From: Schizophyllum amplum
Lineage: Eukaryota > Basidiomycota > Agaricomycetes > Agaricales > Schizophyllaceae
Length of the DNA: 64,000 bases
Direction: 5' to 3'
Assembly (NCBI GenBank): GCA_007026445.1
Contig: VDMD01000002.1
Coordinates: 2,294,001-2,358,000 of the forward strand
Shown: in pieces, positions 1-11,155 of the stretch
Layout of the letters: every line of letters begins with the position of its first letter
Numbering within the stretch: the stretch's first letter is position 1
Notes under the pieces: generated by a model
Database searches by the model: none
Told to the model about the DNA's origin: nothing
What the model saw: the letters and a program-made list of their open reading frames with translations, nothing else
Translations under genes and position numbers: made by a program

Positions 1-2354
1 GATATGAAGGAGCTCATCAGGGATCCGGACCTGGCGCGCTTGTTCGAGAATACGTTTCCTAATGCAAGTTGTTCGATTTCTCTCGTCGGATTTGCACTGC
101 TTATCGTTGTATTATTGCCTCCCTTTCATAGACTCTCGGTGAGCGCACTGTGCAAGAGAGCTTGCGCATTGACTGATAGTGACCAGACACGACCGTGAGG
201 TACTTCAACGCTGTAAGTTATTCTCTCTGGCAGCACCGTCGACCGCACCTGCTGAGTCGACTTGTGCATAGACGGAGAACCTCGCGTTCATCATTACTGG
301 GGTACGTCTGTGTCTCTGCGTCTTGTGTAAGACCCTGCTCACCGAGAGTATCATAGGACATCACGTTAGTGAACCCGCCAATCGTAATCGGGAATTTCGC
401 TAAGCTTCAGGCAGTGCTCAGTGGCTTCGCGACACGGCTAACCAGGTAGGCAGACGATATACACTCTTGACTCTGACGCATTGTTGACGAGTTACTAGTT
501 CGCTCACTATGCGCCTCTCTTGTCGATAGACGAGGAGCTCGCCACCCTTGTCAAGGGCGTCATCAATAATGAGGCCCGCTACGTCGCGGAGTACCCGTAT
601 TGTATGACCGTCTTACCTTGGTTCCTCGACAAGATTGCGCTGAAGCACATGCAGGCGGCGCTTTCCAGCCACCGCTGGAGAGCGGACTGGAGCCTTCGTA
701 TAATGAGTGGGCGGATGGCGTTACAGTGAATCCGTGAGTGTTTCAAAAGTCGAGCAGTGGGCTGCCCAGTTTTATCGTGCTTCAGGCAGGTCGACAACAC
801 GACGGTCTTCGAATGCAAGGTGAGTACAGTAGCTTTTCTTTGGAATCTCTATGCTGATTATATGCAGTACGAGCTTGACTCCCTGCTCGGGTTCATCAAG
901 CTGTCGAGGTCGTATTACGAAGCCACGAATGATGCCTCAATCATCAACGACAACTGTGAGTATCGACCCTCCCGTCCTCTTTACAGGACGACCTTACTGT
1001 AACAATCGCTGAACACCACCCGCAGGGAAAGCCGCCATCGATCAGATCTTCCGCGTCATGGACGAGCAGTCGCAATCCACCTTCGACGACGACTGGAACT
1101 ACGTCTCGTACTACAACTGGACTGGGGGAGGCGGCGCCCTCTCCCCGCAGGTCTTCAACGACGGTAATGGCGAGCCGAAGATGTACACGGGCATGGTGGG
1201 TCGCGTCCATTATTTCTTGGGAGGTTCCCGCTTGGAAGGTTTTATTACTGACAAGGCCCTCAGGTTGGCACCCACCACCGCCCGTCGGACGATCTGAGCG
1301 TGTTTGGTAAGCCCTGCGCGTCTGGGTGGTATATCAGAGGGCTAAAGTGCCATCCAGCCTTCCTTACCCCCGCCAACGCGATGCTAAGTGTTGAGCTGAT
1401 CCACATGGCCGACATGCTGGAGGATGCTGGTGTGCTCTCCAATGTCAGCGATGCTGCGCGCCAGTGGAGCTCGCAGGTACACGACGCGATTTGGAACTAT
1501 ACGGTGAGCGTCGTGCATTGTTCCCGCACAAACATAGTTGACGGAAGATGGTGAAGGTTATTGACGATGTCTTTGCGTACGAGACCAACGGTATGGGACA
1601 CTGTTTGCCTACGTATCACGACTTTGTACTGACTGTTATGTAGGCTTTGGTGGGCGCTTCGTCATGGACGATGCGAATGTTCCGGTATGTCTGTCTGCTA
1701 CCAGTCTATCTCGGCTTGCTGGAATGTCCGAAGTCTCTACTGTCCTTGCCGTATCTCGGCTTTGTCGAGAAGGACGACCCGGCCTATGTGAAGACTAAGA
1801 GCGTGTTGCTTTCGCGGCTCAACCCATACTACGCTGAGGGACAGAACTTTTCGGGTGTTGGGTGCGTTATACTCTTTTCCGGTGCATGCAGCACCGCTTA
1901 GCGTACGTTCTCAACAGCGGGCCGCATGTAACTCCCTACTCGCCTTGGTATGTCTGTTGGCAGTTGGACGTCCCATCGAGTGCCTGACTTCCTTGCAGGC
2001 CCATGTCACAAGTTTCCTCCATTTTCGGCACGGACGATGACGAGGAAATTCTGACGAGGCTATACACTATCATGAATGTACGCCCCTTTTGCTTGCATCC
2101 TGCGTCTAGCTCACATGTCCTGCAAGACCACGGATGGTCTGGGTCTCATTCATGAGTCGATCTCGGTATACAACGTGTCGGAATGGACCCGCCCGTGGTT
2201 TGCCTGGGCAAATAGCTACTTTGCAGAGTACGTGGCAGTGGCTGGCGCTTCACTTGATTGCTCAATGAACTCCAGAATGGTGCTTGACCTTGCTGAACGC
2301 AAGCCGGGGCTCATTTTGGTCAACGACACGAGCTACACGCCCGGAAAGTACTAG
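1..2354 (+). CDS. GH125 exo-alpha-1,6-mannosidase (Mug157-like), 5' end outside window
   Basis: Splices to a near-complete glycoside hydrolase family 125 protein, a metal-independent exo-alpha-1,6-mannosidase expected in the secretory pathway or outside the cell. Seen in order: LFENTFPN near base 50, then ENLAFIITGDI joined to TAQWLRDTANQ (bases 270-450), the family's most recognisable block; EYPYC joined to GAFQPPLESGLEPSYNEW across the intron at about 602-655; VFECKYELDSLLGFIKLS; MYTGMV; GFGGRFVMDDANVPSLLSLP; and the C-terminal block ESISVYNVSEWTRPWFAWAN, ending at a TAG at 2352-2354. At least ten short introns are needed. The N-terminus, including any signal peptide, lies left of base 1. 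The first intron (after base about 65) has no clean GT donor giving the expected frame, so that junction is uncertain. Family assignment is strong; substrate is inferred from the family. Confidence 0.9.
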
Positions 2355-2604
2355 AAAGGGGAAGCATGAGCATTTTATTTGCTGTAGACTACAACAAAGG
2401 CTCCAGTCAATCTGCCTGAATATTACCTCAATCAAGCACGTCGTTGAAAGGCGGTGGCACGGGCACAAAGGAAGCCTTTGTAGATGTTTATGTTGGTTTG
2501 CTGTCAATGTCATGTGCCTGTCAGGAGCGTCACAGCGTTTTGGACGGGCACGTGAGAATGTGGCGGCCCGCGACTTTGGCCATTGACCGCGACACCGGCG
2601 CTCA

Positions 2605-2611
2605 TATATAA
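2605..2611 (+). promoter_or_regulatory. TATA box of the C2-domain gene
   Basis: TATATAA lies 48 bases before the ATG at 2659 in a pyrimidine-rich leader, a plausible distance for a compact fungal promoter. Confidence 0.5.
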
Positions 2612-2658
2612 GCCCAGTTCTCGCCCATCCCCCATCTTCCCCCCCGCATACGCCCCTC

Positions 2659-4796
2659 ATGACTTCTACGCCGCGCGAGATTGGCACGCTCATCGTCGTT
2701 GTCCTCAAGGCGGTACGCGCTCTCGAGACTCCTCAGGCGTGGTAGCAGCTCACAACGCTTCAGAATCATTTACCAAACAAGAGGCACATAGGCAAACAGG
2801 ATCCTTACTGCGTGGTCACGGTCAACGGCGACAAGCGCCGTACGAAGGCGATCAAGCGCGGCGGGCAGCATCCAGAATGGGACGAGGAGATTCGCTTCAC
2901 GCTATACGAGGACACGGATGACATCCTGGAACGTACGCTGAACGCGGACGGAACCCCGCCGCCACCCCCGCCAAAGGACGATCGTCAAGGGCCGAAGAAG
3001 ATCAAGGGCGGCAAGGCGATGCATATGGCCTGCTTTGCGGACGATCCTCGCGAGCCGGACCTCATCGGCGAGACGCACGTAGACCTTACGGAGGTGCTGA
3101 CCAAGGGAGAGACCGATGGTACGTTTTTGTACTCGCTGTTGGACTCGTCAGGCTTATTACTTGTCGCAGATTGGTTTGATCTGTCGCACAAGGACAGATT
3201 TGCTGGCAAGGTCTATCTGGAGTTGACGTTCTGGTCGAACGTGCGTTCATCGTTCGCGCTGCATACATTCAACTCTGACGGCATCGCATTCAGGAAAAGC
3301 CCCCTGAGAAGAAGACTGCGCCCAAAGCCCAGAAGGCGAATAAAGAATACGGTGGGCGCGGGTCGTTCATCCCACTTGGCGAGGGTCCGGCATCGTTGGC
3401 TGCGCGGCCTGGTTCAGGAGCCCGCGCGACAAGCATGCATGTGAATGCGTGTGCTCCGGACAGCATATCCTCTTCTTTTCGAGGATCAACGTCTATGGCA
3501 AATCTGGATCTATACATTGCACCCTACGAACAGGCCGCCGACACACCACCCGTTGAGGCCCTCGTTGACAGCTTCGGTCGAATGGCTCTCCCAAATCCTC
3601 ATCAGCGCGAAAGCTTTCCTGTACGTGCTTCTAATCATATTCGCCGGCCGCGACTCATTCTGCTTCAGCCTCCGCAAAATGGCGACGGCTCTCACATGCA
3701 ACGTCAGTCTTCGAGAATGGTATCGATGTCCGCCATGCCGCCCTTTCACGCGGAAAATCCCAATGTATACCCGCATGGCCGTCCCCTCACGCCGCCGGGA
3801 CAGGCGAGCTCCTTCAATACCCAATACGCGCCGCCGCCTGCCAATGGCTACATACGCCACACTGGTCGCGGTCCTCGATACAGTATACCCACGTCATCTT
3901 CCGGCTTCATGCCGCTACCGAGCTCGTCTAGCCTTGTCGCTGGTACGGAGTCGACGATCGGAGGACCGCCACCCTCCCACATACAAGTACCTTTTCCTTC
4001 CCATTTCACTGGCTACGCACCATCGCCAAGCCCTGCTCCGAACATTCCAATGTCTGCTGCTGCACCTGCACCTTACGCATCTCAGTTTGCGCCCTCTCCT
4101 CAACCATATCCGTACCAGCAATATCCTCCTGCGCCGCCAGCGACAGCTCCGCCGTTGCTGCAGTATCCTGGTCAGCCACCACTCCCTCCGCCGTCTGTTC
4201 CTCCGCCCGCAGCCTCTGCCCCGCCTCAGACCTATGATCAGTACCCTCCTCAACCGTTTTCTGATGGTGGTGGTGTCAGTCCTCATGGGGCCGGGTCTCG
4301 TCCTCTTCCCGTCAATCCTCAAGGGTATCAGCAAGCTGGCCCGCAGCCCCCATACCCGATGGGGACGACTCCTGCACCTTCGCTGACGTCCATGCCAACC
4401 TCGGGGTCGTATGTTGCACCGCAGCCTATGCCGCCCCCACCGCCTTCGATGCCGCCCTCTGGCTCGTACGTTGCGCAGCAGGGATATGCCTACCAGGACG
4501 TTCCACCGCCACCGCCCCTGCCTGTGATGAGTGGGCCACCACAACCGCTAACTCATTCTGGCCTTGCACGGCGAAGGTCCAGCTTGCCAGTTCCTCCCGG
4601 CTTTGGACAGCAGCCAGCGTTCGTCCCCATGCCGCCGCCTCCACCCACACCCGGCGAGAGCCCGTACGATCAGTCCCAGCAGCCTCCGCCGCAGCCCCCA
4701 TCGCACCTACCGCCGTCTGGGTCAGGACTGTTCCCAGGCCCGCCTCCTCCACTTCCGGTGTCACTGCAGCAGGCACAAGCGCAATGGGCTCAGTAG
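2659..4796 (+). CDS. fic1: C2-domain, proline-rich cytokinesis protein (Fic1/Inn1 ingression-protein family)
   Basis: ATG at 2659 opens MTSTPREIGTLIVVVLKA, which splices (intron about 2713-2769) to RNHLPNKRHIGKQDPYCVVT, the first strands of a C2 domain. The C2 domain runs to about residue 155 (blocks HPEWDEEIRFTLYED, DLIGETHVDLTEVL, DRFAGKVYLELTFWSN). The remaining two thirds, about 3290-4796, is low-complexity Pro/Ser/Gln/Tyr sequence with many PPPP runs, suited to SH3 binding. This order, an N-terminal C2 followed by a PxxP tail, matches S. pombe Fic1 and yeast Inn1, which link the contractile ring to septum synthesis at the division site through SH3 partners such as Cdc15/Hof1. The C2 loops have few acidic residues, as in Inn1, so calcium binding is doubtful (inference). 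Three or four introns. The long open frames on both strands over the tail are composition artefacts. Confidence 0.82.
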
Positions 4797-5070
4797 TGAT
4801 CCAAACGACTTCTCTCAGCACCTGCATATTTATGGATTCATCAGCATCAAGTCTCCTGGAATGTATCACAGACAATACACACGGACCTCTCGCAAACAAA
4901 CCAATGCTATGTAACGTTGCACCAGTCTGTACCCAATGCCCACTACTGTATTGCAGAATATAATGGAGATTCCTTCCCAACCATTGTGTAGCACAGATAG
5001 ATGAAAGAATGAGATGCGGCGGATGAGTGTCAAGTAACTAAATACTGCGGGATTCAGGTAGACGACACGG

Positions 5071-5681
5071 TTACTCAGATCTGAATTTGTCGGACATCTC
5101 TTGTCGCCAGCTGGCGATCTCACTCTCCGTCCCAATCTGACCGCGTCTTGCGAGCTCGATTCGCGCCTCGCGCCGGATGGCAGCCTCTTCTCGTCGTCGC
5201 ATGTTCTCATGCTGGAGAAGGGCGTGCTCCGCTGCAATGGAAAGGCCTGTATCCAGTTTCAGAGTCTGCAAGACAAACTCGTGCTTCTATTCACTTACCC
5301 GTACATGTAGCTGTTCAAATCAAGGGCGTTAGTGTGAGCTTTCAAATGAGAGTTCGAAGAGCAAAATAAGACTTACCAAGGGTGAGCAGCATGGCCTTGA
5401 ACTGGAGCGTTTGCCGCCTTGTAGGCGCGTCAACCAAGTCATGTGGGATAAACAAGCCGCTGGGAGCTTTACCTGAACCAAGGCCATTGGTAGTGCGCGA
5501 TGAGGGTCGCGCCCATACCCATCGTAAACGCCTGAATTCCGCCCTATTCATAAGAAAAGTCGACTTGAGCAACGCGCCACCGTGAGAGATGCACGAATCA
5601 ACCCACCTTGATGGCGGCCTCCGCCTGGATGTCGTAGGCCTCCTCTACTTCCGCGCGGCGCCGTTCTGTCGAGGTGGCCAT
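5071..5681 (-). CDS. Small fungal membrane protein, HIG1-like core (tentative)
   Basis: Read leftwards from the ATG at 5681: MATSTERRRAEVEEAYDIQ, a charged amphipathic start; after introns, GGIQAFTMGMGATLIAHYQ and WPWFRRQTLQFKAMLLTLG, two short membrane-like stretches; then a charged helical tail with RREEAAIRREARIELARRG, ending FRSE and a stop at 5071. The total is near 140 residues over about five exons. The layout (short charged N-terminus, helical hairpin, long basic/acidic coiled tail) recalls conserved fungal proteins of mitochondrial inner membrane or ER type with a HIG1-like hairpin, but I cannot confirm a Pfam family. A short exon around 5295-5306 could not be placed in frame. The gene is tail-to-tail with the C2-domain gene. 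Confidence 0.6.
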
Positions 5682-5974
5682 GTCAAGTACGGGCCAAGAG
5701 TGCCGGGTTGAAGGTCAGGAGCAAGGTGCGTTAGATGCATGACCCAGTCCTCAGCGGGGCTCGACTGACATCGTCCGCGGCGCGTGATGTCACGGAGTCA
5801 ACCGCGTCGGGCTCCCACGGTCTTTGCCGTGTGTTGCGGCGAGTCTTGTTCTTGCTGAGTCCCGCGCCCAAGACGATGGGCTGACATACAACTCGATAGA
5901 GGAAGATTATGACAAGAATAAGGTGCATGACGGCTACAGTAGGCTGCTGCTACAATGCTTGTACCGTATACAGT

Positions 5975-8935
5975 TCATTGCAAGTCCAGGACACGAAGAT
6001 AGTTGGCTTCAGAACACACCACAAGCTGCGAGGAATTCCTGAACGTCACTTGGCTAACCTTCTGCCCTGGCAGTCCTTCCACCTGCTCAAGATCAGTTTC
6101 CGCGATATGTGAGCGACGAAGATGGTGGACTGACCACAGACAGAGGCTTCGTCGTCTTCCGCACGTCCCATAAGCGCACATTCCCTTTCGTGTCACCGCC
6201 AGCAAAGAGATGCGCGTGCGCGCTTCCTGTTACGACGCACAGCATAAGAAACCAGCCTTGAGGGAGGATATGCATCGACTTACCCTTCATGTACCGCCCA
6301 TGCGTCTCCCCAGCCGTGTACCCAAACCTCACGACAGGCCGGTCCGGAACCTTCCGCAAGTCTCTGATCTCCCACTGCTGCTCCAGATGGCCGACCTCCA
6401 ACAGCGCGCACGACGCGAAGCTCGTGGGGTGCAGGTGGTACACCGAGACCGACGCCTTGAAAGTGTTGATGACGCGCTCGGACGGCAGGTCGTACACGTT
6501 GACGACGGAGTCCGCGCCCGCAGTGATGAGCTTGCTGCTCTTGTCGTGAAGGGGGAGGAGCGCTTGCACGGTGGATGCGTGCCTGATGACGGAGAGTATG
6601 CGTGGGGAGCAGGAGAGCGTGCGGTCGAGTTGCCAGAGGTGGATGGAGTGGTCGTAGCCGCCTGTGGCGAAGGTGAGGGGCTGGGGCAGGGCACAGACCG
6701 CGCTAACGCCTTTCCTCGAGCGAACTTGCTGTAATGACCTATATTCCACGAGCTGCGGACACGGTGTAAGTACAGGTGAATGCATGATATGCTGGACGAC
6801 GGTTGCATACCTTCTGATCGCGGACGCGGGCCACGCACAGTTCTGGCGACCCGTTCTTATGTCCAAAAACGAAATGTTCATCCGTACCGTCAGACAGAAC
6901 GCATGCATCGTCTATGCTGTTATGTCTGTCGATCATCTGGGTATCCGTCTTGTCGTCCATCTTGAGCAGCGTGTGCGAGAACCTTGCCAATAATCAGTTG
7001 GGCTACGCTACGGAGCAGCAGATCGCTTACCTTAGGGGGTCCGCATAGACATGATTGACCACACCATGCATGGAGACAGTATACAAACCCGAAGCTCCAA
7101 TGGTCCCGCCAGGATCGCCTCGCATAAGAAGGCGACGGGGTTTGTCGCGTTGCTGGTGACTCTCTATACGGATGATCCCGTCTTGAGGACATAGTAGGGC
7201 GTGGTGAAGACTGGATTCTTCGGCGTCAGAGGAGTCCGCTATGGATATAATCTCGTCGTCCGCTGCGGGACTAGAAGATCTCTTGGATATGTCGTAGTGG
7301 ATACCGGGTAGGATTACTGGCGGATTGACAGCAGCTGGCCTACTACGGGGCTTGCGAGACAACGGTTCCTCCTCAGAGGACGAGTCGTCTTCGTCCCGCG
7401 GTCTTCGTATGACTGGGGTTGTGTCGTCGGCGGAGGCAGAAGGTGCATGTTGTATGCACCGGGCATTGACGTCTGGGCCGACGTCTGCGCGCTGTTTGCC
7501 TTTCCCGGGGCAGAGAGGAGGGTCTATAGATAGTGCACCAGAGACAAACTGTCGTTGCGGCGGCCTCTTCAGAAAATATGATAGATCGTGCCATTGGGTG
7601 GCAAGCAGGGCCTCAGAGGTTCGTGGTGGCGATGAAGGCTGGGATTTGTAAGCCTACGGTTTGTGAAATGACCGATTACTCACTCGGGCTGTATCAGATA
7701 TATATGAAGGGCCGACCAAAGGCTCAGCGCCGCTAGAAGGCGGACGGACAGGGTCGCGACAATCGGCACCGCCGGGAAGGAGGGGCAAGAAGGGAGAAGG
7801 CGGTCGGGCGCCTTCAGCCGGACTGGCGTTGACGTCAGGTTCATCGCGGTCTTCGGTTTGTTCGGACGGAATAGAGGAGTCGATGTTGAAGAGGCTGGTA
7901 GGTCTTGCAGCGGGGATAAGAAGGTATTCGTCCATAGCAGTCACAACGATAGGGTCGTCCGCATCCATGCCAGATGGTTCAGCATATGATTTCGTCGTAG
8001 GAGAGGAAGCAACGGGTATTGGTGGAGGTTTATGAGCAGGAACTTGTACAGTCGAAGGATGGTTGAGCGCGTCTCGATGTGCATTGTTCTCGATTGATGT
8101 ACGATCCTGCCGAGCGGACATTAGCCTGAGCATGATAGCAAGTAGGAACACGCACACTGCTGTCAGCGGGAAGCTCGACCGTCCATCGCACAACGCCTTG
8201 AGTGTAGTCGATGAACTCGTTCGTGATCGTGTAGTTCTTGTTCATAAGCTCGCGCCTCTGCTCGGAGAGCCATATGCGCCGACTGCGCTTGCTCCCAGGT
8301 GCTTTAATGCGACAGTTTTGCGGAAGGGGGAGATTATGCTTGCTTGTTCGGCGGCCTGAATCGTTCGTTTGCGCTGGTTCAACGATCTGGGGCGGACGAT
8401 GTGGTACAGGCGGGCGTGGAGGGGGCAGACGCGGAGCATGAGCGCGTTGATAGGCTCCTGATGGTGGAGGACGCGTCGGATTGAAGTGTATGCGCGGGGG
8501 ACCAGAATCCAATCGTGGGCGCTTCGCTGGGTTGGGGAAACTGCCGAGCGCATTGCCCTGTCGCGATCCCTGACCGTTGAAGGCGCGCTCTGTGTTGTGT
8601 CGTTGTGGGCTCGCACGGGGGAAAGGTTGGGGAGGTCTTCCGCCACGGTTCAGTCCTCTTGTGCCTCTGAATGCCCATCCAGCCCTCTGAAACGGTGGCG
8701 GCTTGAACGAGGACACGGCGACGACAGAGGGAACATGATGACCCCTTCTGCCTGCTTCGTTAGGCTGCACATCCTCCCTCACTGACATCGGCGCTTCATA
8801 AACAAGGGTAATGAGAATAGACGCCGGCGGTCTGAAGCTGAGGACGATGAGGAAGAGTTGAGGATGAGGACAACGACGAACAATGCCTCGGCCCGAAGGA
8901 CCGGAAGTGGATGCACGTGGAGCGGAGCCTGTCAC
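5975..8935 (-). CDS. WD40-repeat protein with long disordered N-terminus (WD40 protein 1)
   Basis: Spliced on the minus strand. The first half is disordered and basic/proline-rich: about 8030-8935 has RGGRPPQPFPRASPQR and PAKRPRLDSGPPRIHF, then at 8050-8200 the helix-like SRRIWLSEQRRELMNKNYTI and ITNEFIDYTQGVVRWTVELP. The middle carries acidic, Ser-rich patches (DDEIISIADSSDAEESSL, about 7220-7260). The C-terminal half is a beta-propeller: GGYDHSIHLWQLDRTL, KLITAGADSVVNVYDLPSER, FAGGDTKGNVRLWDVRKT and a closing VVCSEANYLRVLDLQ before the stop at 5975. Such proteins are usually nuclear scaffolds, but I cannot name this one. The start at 8935 is the longest choice; ATG 8788 (MSVREDV) is an alternative and would leave a wider shared promoter with the divergent gene at 9013. 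Its architecture matches the gene at 27580-30209. Confidence 0.75.
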
Positions 8936-9012
8936 TGTTTGTGGATGTCACAGTCGTGCGTTTGTTGATTCTGTTCTCTCAACTTGAATCTCGAAGCGCA
9001 CCTTGCTGAACT

Positions 9013-10266
9013 ATGTCTGGCTTTTATAACCCCCCCGCCTGCTCGCTGTTTCCTCCTAGTGCTGGTCCAGCGCTCCCTGGATTCTCGAGCCTGGTCGTGC
9101 ACGGCAATTATCATTCGTCGGCACCCCTGCACTTATGCTTCTCCAAGTCGGAACACAGTACATCTCGCACGGCAGACTTGCAGCTCGACACTGCAGCCAG
9201 CGACAATACTCACGGCAATGCTCCCGTGCTTCTGATTACTGCTTCCAAAGACGCGCTGGGTGACGGCTTACGCTACGGCGGCTGGCGCCGTACTGGAAAA
9301 ACGATGCGTACTGCAAGTCGCGTTCAAATTCTGTTTGTCTCTGCTGTACTGCCCTCCTGCCGGCAAATAGCTCTAACTGTGCGCCCTTAGCGCCCCACCG
9401 ACTGCAGTGCACGCTGAGCTTCTATTGTCGCTGCTGCGGGTGTGGACGCCAGGATGTGAGGCCGGCCGGCCAGCTATACGAAAGGCGAAGACGAGTGATG
9501 CGTCGATGGGCGGCGAGCTCTCTAGTGACGATTCCGCTATGATGAACACGCGCCCGCCAGCGCCTACACCGGCCTCAGACATCCTACGCGCAAACGTCCT
9601 GCCTGCGTGTCCTGCGATCATTGTACTTCACGAACCATCGGCTTACTTTGTACGAGAGGATGGAAAGGGCACAGATAAGTGAGCATTTTTAGCGCTCGCT
9701 GGCTGCACTCCCGCTTGTACGAAACTGATCGCTTTCAAGCCCGCGCTTGTCCTCCTATATTGCGCTGGTCTCGCGATTGCTGCACGCCGCGGCTGCAATC
9801 AGCGGTCACAGACGGTGAGCAATATTGAGGCGGCCGAAAAGACTGACGACTGATGTATCTCTTTTGTTTCTGGAGGCCGCCGGTCCCGGTGGCATTGTTT
9901 GACTCGGGCATCGATAATCTTTACCTGCCGGTGACGAAGGCTCCATCCATGAAGGCTCCGCCTGTGCAACACGAAGACGGAGAGGATGAAGAAGAAGACA
10001 AAATCGAAGAAAAGACACCTGCAGCTGCAGAGTTTGTCCGCCGACTCTTTCAGTGGGAGTGTGTTTTTGAAAATGGTGCGCGCTTTTGTGAGACAGGACG
10101 CGAGCTGACCACCCCATCCACAGACGACACCATAGTGCCCTCGTCCCAGGATCAGGAAATTGATGATGACGCCGGCTTTGCTCGGCGCCTGACGATGCGC
10201 AATGCGTCGGCGGAGAGGACGCTGGCATTCAAGGAGAACCGCGGGGTGTTCATGTGGGATGGGTGA
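9013..10266 (+). CDS. RecA-fold protein resembling SWSAP1 (putative Shu-complex subunit)
   Basis: Six exons join cleanly. After MSGFYNPPACSLFPP comes the first strand LPGFSSLVVHGNYHSS, where a Walker A loop would sit but no GxxxxGK[ST] is present. Then PVLLITASKDALGDGL; RVQIL spliced (phase 2) to APPTAVHAELLLSLLRVW; the Walker-B-like strand CPAIIVLHEPSAYFVRED; DN spliced to PRLSSYIALVSRLLHAAAAI; PVALFDSGIDNLYLPV; an acidic linker; and a last strand pair EFVRRLFQWECVFEN spliced to DDTIVPSSQ. It ends VFMWDG at 10266, about 350 residues. The order of blocks (strand, YPP-type helix, Walker B, IALxxxxxAA helix) resembles animal SWSAP1, a Rad51-paralogue-like ATPase that pairs with SWS1 in recombination. 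Elp6 and Psy3 are alternatives with the same fold. The gene is divergent from WD40 protein 1. Confidence 0.55.
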
Positions 10267-11155
10267 TGGGTTGGCTTGGTGCATGATGATGGATGTGGTC
10301 GCACGGATGGATGAGGCTCCGACTCGGCAACCTTATTGCTCGGGGAGGGGTTCAAGGCGCGTGCTACGTCGAATCGTACGCTGGTTCAGAGCGTGCGCAT
10401 GCTGGTACACCGGGAAGTGCAGCATGTACACGCGCCGATCGTCCCTTGCCGACGCCGCTCTGTGGCCGACAACTTCCACCCGCCGTTCTCGGGCTCGACA
10501 ACTTGATCGAGGCTTCCCAGGGCTCTCACTGCCAGCAGCTTCGTTCACGTCCGGACAGTCATCTTTGCTCACTGGCCATTCATCTTCGCCCTAGCCGCCA
10601 TCTGCGCTCTGACCGCCCTCATCGCGCTGCTCAAATTGACCGGTATACCTCACACCGGTCTCGCACATATGTACTATGATCATACCGGTGCATCGATTCA
10701 TCTGCAGGTTGCTGATCAAAGCAGTATACTTACGGTACCTCATGATATCGGCGTTCGCTAGGGAGCCGCATGCGGAGTCGGTGAACTGTCTTTGCGCGCG
10801 TGCGATCTGTCTCTGAACTGTCTTTCGCCGATGTGATCAGTCTTCCAACTGTCTCTGCGGAGATGCAATCTATGTTCGAAATGAAAGTGTATACAGTACA
10901 CACGGTGGCCATTGACAATATACGCCTACCTCTGTCATACACGTAAGGTTAGCCTGCGCAGAATCATGCTAAACGGGAGATTACTGGAAGCCTGCCCGCC
11001 CTGAGTTCCCTCGGCGCGCCATCCGGTGGGCGGTGTCGGGAAGCACAGAACGGAGCGCCCTGATTCTATAGCTGTATGCCTGGAAGTATATGAAGGCCGG
11101 CGGGCGGCCATTCGAAAACACACCTCTCCTGCTTCTTGCGCTGACGACGTTGGCC
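10267..11155 (+). other. Intergenic region with degenerate tandem repeat
   Basis: No gene recognised. It holds ACCGGT-type repeats near 10640-10690 (three copies of CCGGT within 60 bases) and the tandem repeat listed separately. The last 150 bases are presumably the promoter of the oxidase gene. Confidence 0.5.
10783..10878 (+). repeat. Degenerate tandem repeat, three copies of about 32 bp
   Basis: Three successive units each begin with AACTGTCT followed by a (T/C)(T/C)GCG-like core. They start at 10784, 10816 and 10847, so the periods are 32 and 31 bases. Copies differ at several positions. No gene covers them. Confidence 0.55.

Noticed and set aside
2262..2708. 148-codon minus-strand frame at the end of the GH125 gene
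   Set aside because: It overlaps well-supported GH125 exons and the next gene's promoter, and its translation has no domain character.
3445..4544. Long frames (313 and 209 codons) over the C2-protein tail
   Set aside because: They are shadows of a Pro-codon-rich repeat-like coding region in other frames; translations are Arg/Leu/His-rich artefacts.
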